Below, piece after piece: positions 61,692-64,000 of a stretch of DNA of 64,000 nucleotides. The notes beneath the pieces were generated by a model, which was not told the origin of the DNA, searched no databases, and worked only from the letters and a program-made list of their open reading frames with translations. Source of the stretch: Chondrosia reniformis. Lineage: Eukaryota; Porifera; Demospongiae; Chondrillida; Chondrillidae. The stretch lies in contig OX359197.1 in assembly GCA_947172415.1 (NCBI GenBank), positions 7,565,673 through 7,629,672 of the forward strand, given 5' to 3'. Within the stretch, counting starts at the first letter, position 1, and each line of letters begins with the position of its first letter. The translations under genes were made by a program, and so were the position numbers.

Positions 61692-64000
61692 ATGGCGGAA
61701 ACGAAAGATTCGGCCGATATTAAATTTGGTCAAGAGCTCGCTGAAGATGAGGACGAGGAAGACGAAAAAGTCTTAGAAGTCAGCAAAAACAAGCGTTGGA
61801 ATAAGATGTCTTTGGCAGTGAGTTTTAACAATTAGAACCCAAATGGCTCAACTTTTAATTGTTTCCTTTGACTCCAAAGGTAAGCCAACGAGAAGTCCCC
61901 GGGACAGACGCGGCCTATTTGGCTATAGATACGGACGAAGGTATGGAAGTGGTCTGGAATGAAGTGCGGTATTCTCAGCGCAAGACGCAGAAGCAAGACC
62001 ATAGGGTAGGTAGACCACAGGGTAGGTAGACCACAGGGTAGGTAGACCACAGGGTAGGTAGACAATAGGGTAGGTAGACCACAGGGTAGGTAGACAATAG
62101 GGTAGGTAGACCACAGGGTAGGTAGACCACAGGGTAGGTAGACAATAGGGTAGGTAGACCACAGGGTAGGTAGACAATAGGGTAGGTAGACCACAGGGTA
62201 GGTAGACCACGGGGTAGGTAGACCACGGGGTAGGTAGACCACGGGGTAGGTAGACCACGGGGTAGGTAGGCCACAGGGTAGGTAGACAATAGGGTAGGTA
62301 GACAATAGGGTAGGTAGACAATAGGGTAGGTAGACAATAGGGTAGGTAGACAATAGGGTAGGTAGACAATAGGGTAGGTAGACCACGGGGTAGGTAGACA
62401 ATAGGGTAGGTAGACAATAGGGTAACTACGTACGCGCTTGTGCCTGTAATCGTAAACTTTCTGTATGTATGTAGGAGAGACTGAGTTGTATACTAAACAA
62501 ATTAATAAACATTAAAGTGAGTTTTAAAGTGCCCCCTCTCTCACTGTCTCTGAGTGACTACTCTTGCTGGTCTGTTAGCATCGCAACATTGTCACCTTCT
62601 ATGACTTCTGGTTGGACAAGGATTCAGACAACCAGGACAGGGTGGGTATCGCAGAAGGGAGACTTCTGTCATGTGACTGTCATGTGACCATTGTCTTTAC
62701 GTAGTTGGTCTTCATTACTGAGTACATGACTTCAGGATCTTTGCTTCAATTTTTAAAGACAAAACGTCGCAACACACTTGCAGGGGATAAGGCAAAGAAA
62801 GCCAACAAAGTACACACATCTAACAGCAACGTGACCACGTATTGCTTTTATGTAATGAATCATCTTTATAGGAAACTCCATGGAAACGTTGGTGTCGTCA
62901 GATATTGTCTGCTCTCTGGTATGTTGGTAGATGCAGTGCATACTTGAATAGTTTCAATTTCATGTCCACTTAATAGTTACCTTCACAAGAAGGAGATTAT
63001 CCATGGCAACCTCACGTTGGGGACCATATTCATTCAGCATGATGGTCTAGTAAAAATAGGAGCAGGTAATGAAGTGAGGAGAACCCTGTCATAATGGTAG
63101 TTTAACAGGCCACACCCTTTCTCAGTGTCTCCTGATGCCATACATCAACATGTGAAGACTAAGAGTGAAGAAACAAGATGGCTGCACTACATTGCACCAG
63201 AATATGCAGGTATGTACAGCCAGCCCATTTGTTGTGACAGCAGCCATATTTATTCCTCCTGTGCTAGGAAGTGACCATATATCATCGTCATCAGACATGT
63301 ACTCATTTGGCATCTGTGTTTTGGAGGTAGGGTCATGTCATGTGATGGTCACATGATAATCACATGTTTATTGGTTGATATAATGTTTAGATGATGAAGT
63401 GGAATTTGTTGGACGGCGACCATCACTTGAAGCCAGAGACTATAAAGAAAGCCTTGGATGGACTGGACCCGACTAGGAAGGTTGTCTTTTGAGTGTATAA
63501 CGGATGAACCAGATGAACACTACTTTCTCCTCTCCCTATGCTGTATATAGTCCTTTGTGGCAGCCTGTCTCAATCCCGATCCGGACAAGAGACCAACTGC
63601 CGGAGAGCTTGTCAAAAGCTCTGTCCTTTGGGAAGTAAGTGTTAATTACCTCACATTTCCTGTAAATCTTGTACTTCCTGTAGCTTATTTCTCCTTCCTG
63701 TAAAGCCACTTTCTCCTTCCTATAAAGCCACTTTCTCCTTCCTATAAAGCCACTTTCTCCTTCCTGTAAAGCCACTTTCTCCTTCCTATAAAGCCACTTT
63801 CTCCTTCCTGTAAAGCCACTTTCTACTTCCTGTAAAGCCACTTTCTACTTCCTGTAGCTGCACAATTTGCGTACATTGTCTGGTATTCGTCTTCCAAAGA
63901 AGATTGATGGAAACTACATGAGGAGCGTGGAAGACAAGCTAATTCTGTCTGCTGAAGTGGGGAAAGGAGACAAAGTGAAGCATTTCAAGTTAGTCTGGTA
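61692..64000 (+). CDS. NRBP1: Nuclear receptor-binding protein (NRBP) pseudokinase, 3' end beyond window
   Basis: Twelve exons so far (61692-61817, 61880-62005, 62475-62516, 62579-62641, 62705-62809, 62872-62918, 62977-63065, 63126-63209, 63268-63326, 63391-63480, 63551-63634, 63858 to the edge). Acidic N-terminus, then PGTDAAYLAIDTDEGMEVVW, NEVRYSQRK, HRNIVTFYDFWLD, LVFITEYMTSGSLLQFLK and DMYSFGICVLEM, as in NRBP1/2. The catalytic HRD is replaced by HGN (IIHGNLTLGTIF) and DFG by GAV (KIGAVSPD), so it is a pseudokinase as in the whole family. NRBP acts as a scaffold in Rho/Rac, trafficking and ubiquitin-ligase settings. The third exon (ERLSCILNKL) was found from phase and similarity. Introns 2 and 11 are repeats. 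Confidence 0.9.
62006..62424 (+). repeat. 16-bp minisatellite in NRBP intron 2, each unit carrying a 5' splice-site copy
   Basis: About 26 copies of gtaggtagaccacagg (variants acaatagg, accacggg) start exactly at the exon 2 donor: exon ...CATAGG then GTAGGTAGACC. Every unit recreates an AGG/GTAGGT donor. Confidence 0.92.
63655..63856 (+). repeat. 22-bp minisatellite in NRBP intron 11 related to the acceptor
   Basis: About seven copies of cttcctgtaaagccactttctc run into the true acceptor ctttctacttcctgtag. The repeat unit differs from the acceptor only at gtaaag versus gtag. An upstream acttcctgtag at about 63671-63681 is a second perfect copy. Confidence 0.88.

Noticed and set aside
61832..62417. 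Minus-strand Tyr/Leu/Pro/Thr-rich frames
   Set aside because: Antisense reading of the 16-bp NRBP intron 2 repeat.

Overview
The window is eukaryotic nuclear DNA from an early-branching animal, most likely a sponge; the species cannot be fixed from sequence alone. Every protein gene is split by mostly short GT-AG introns. The gene set is animal (TFAP2/AP-2, peroxidasin, PHACTR, stathmin, HUNK-like kinase, NRBP, B9D2). One large gene encodes a beta-helix plus multi-membrane-span protein of a type I associate with sponges. Genes are packed on both strands with head-to-head starts and tail-to-tail ends. Exon models below were assembled by hand from splice signals, reading-phase agreement and family similarity; no transcript or database evidence was available.

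Layout. 1-10.8 kb: a tandem duplication of a sulfotransferase gene (+) and a stathmin-like gene (-). The left stathmin copy is broken and carries an ORF1-only retroelement in its intron. The right copy is intact and encodes an N-terminally acylated stathmin, head-to-head with EPT1/SELENOI (+). 10.7-15.5 kb: a direct duplication of the EPT1/AP-2 intergenic region, with two local inversions, flanking a 2.7 kb unclassified repeat that recurs at 30.0-32.8 kb. 15.2-22.9 kb: AP-2 (-). 23.5-24.9 kb: mitochondrial ribosomal protein L15 (+). 25.1-29.6 kb: beta-helix/multi-TM protein (-). 33.0-39.7 kb: HUNK-like kinase (-), head-to-head with B9D2 (+, 40.0-40.9 kb). 41.8-47.3 kb: PHACTR (-). 47.6-49.3 kb: KAT8/MOF acetyltransferase (-), with only 57 bp between its start codon and that of RPA2 (+, 49.3-51.6 kb). 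51.9-58.6 kb: peroxidasin (-). 58.7-61.3 kb: signal peptide peptidase (-), head-to-head with NRBP (+, 61.7 kb to the right edge, incomplete).

The most distinctive property is the number of introns filled with tandem repeats (units from 4 to 48 bp). In three introns the repeat unit contains a copy of, or a close match to, the authentic splice site. In all six introns carrying TCCA-type arrays the pyrimidine-rich strand is the sense strand. The genes have unrelated jobs (lipid synthesis, transcription, chromatin, replication, cilia, extracellular matrix, intramembrane proteolysis, signalling), so their proximity reflects compact packing and shared promoters, not a pathway.
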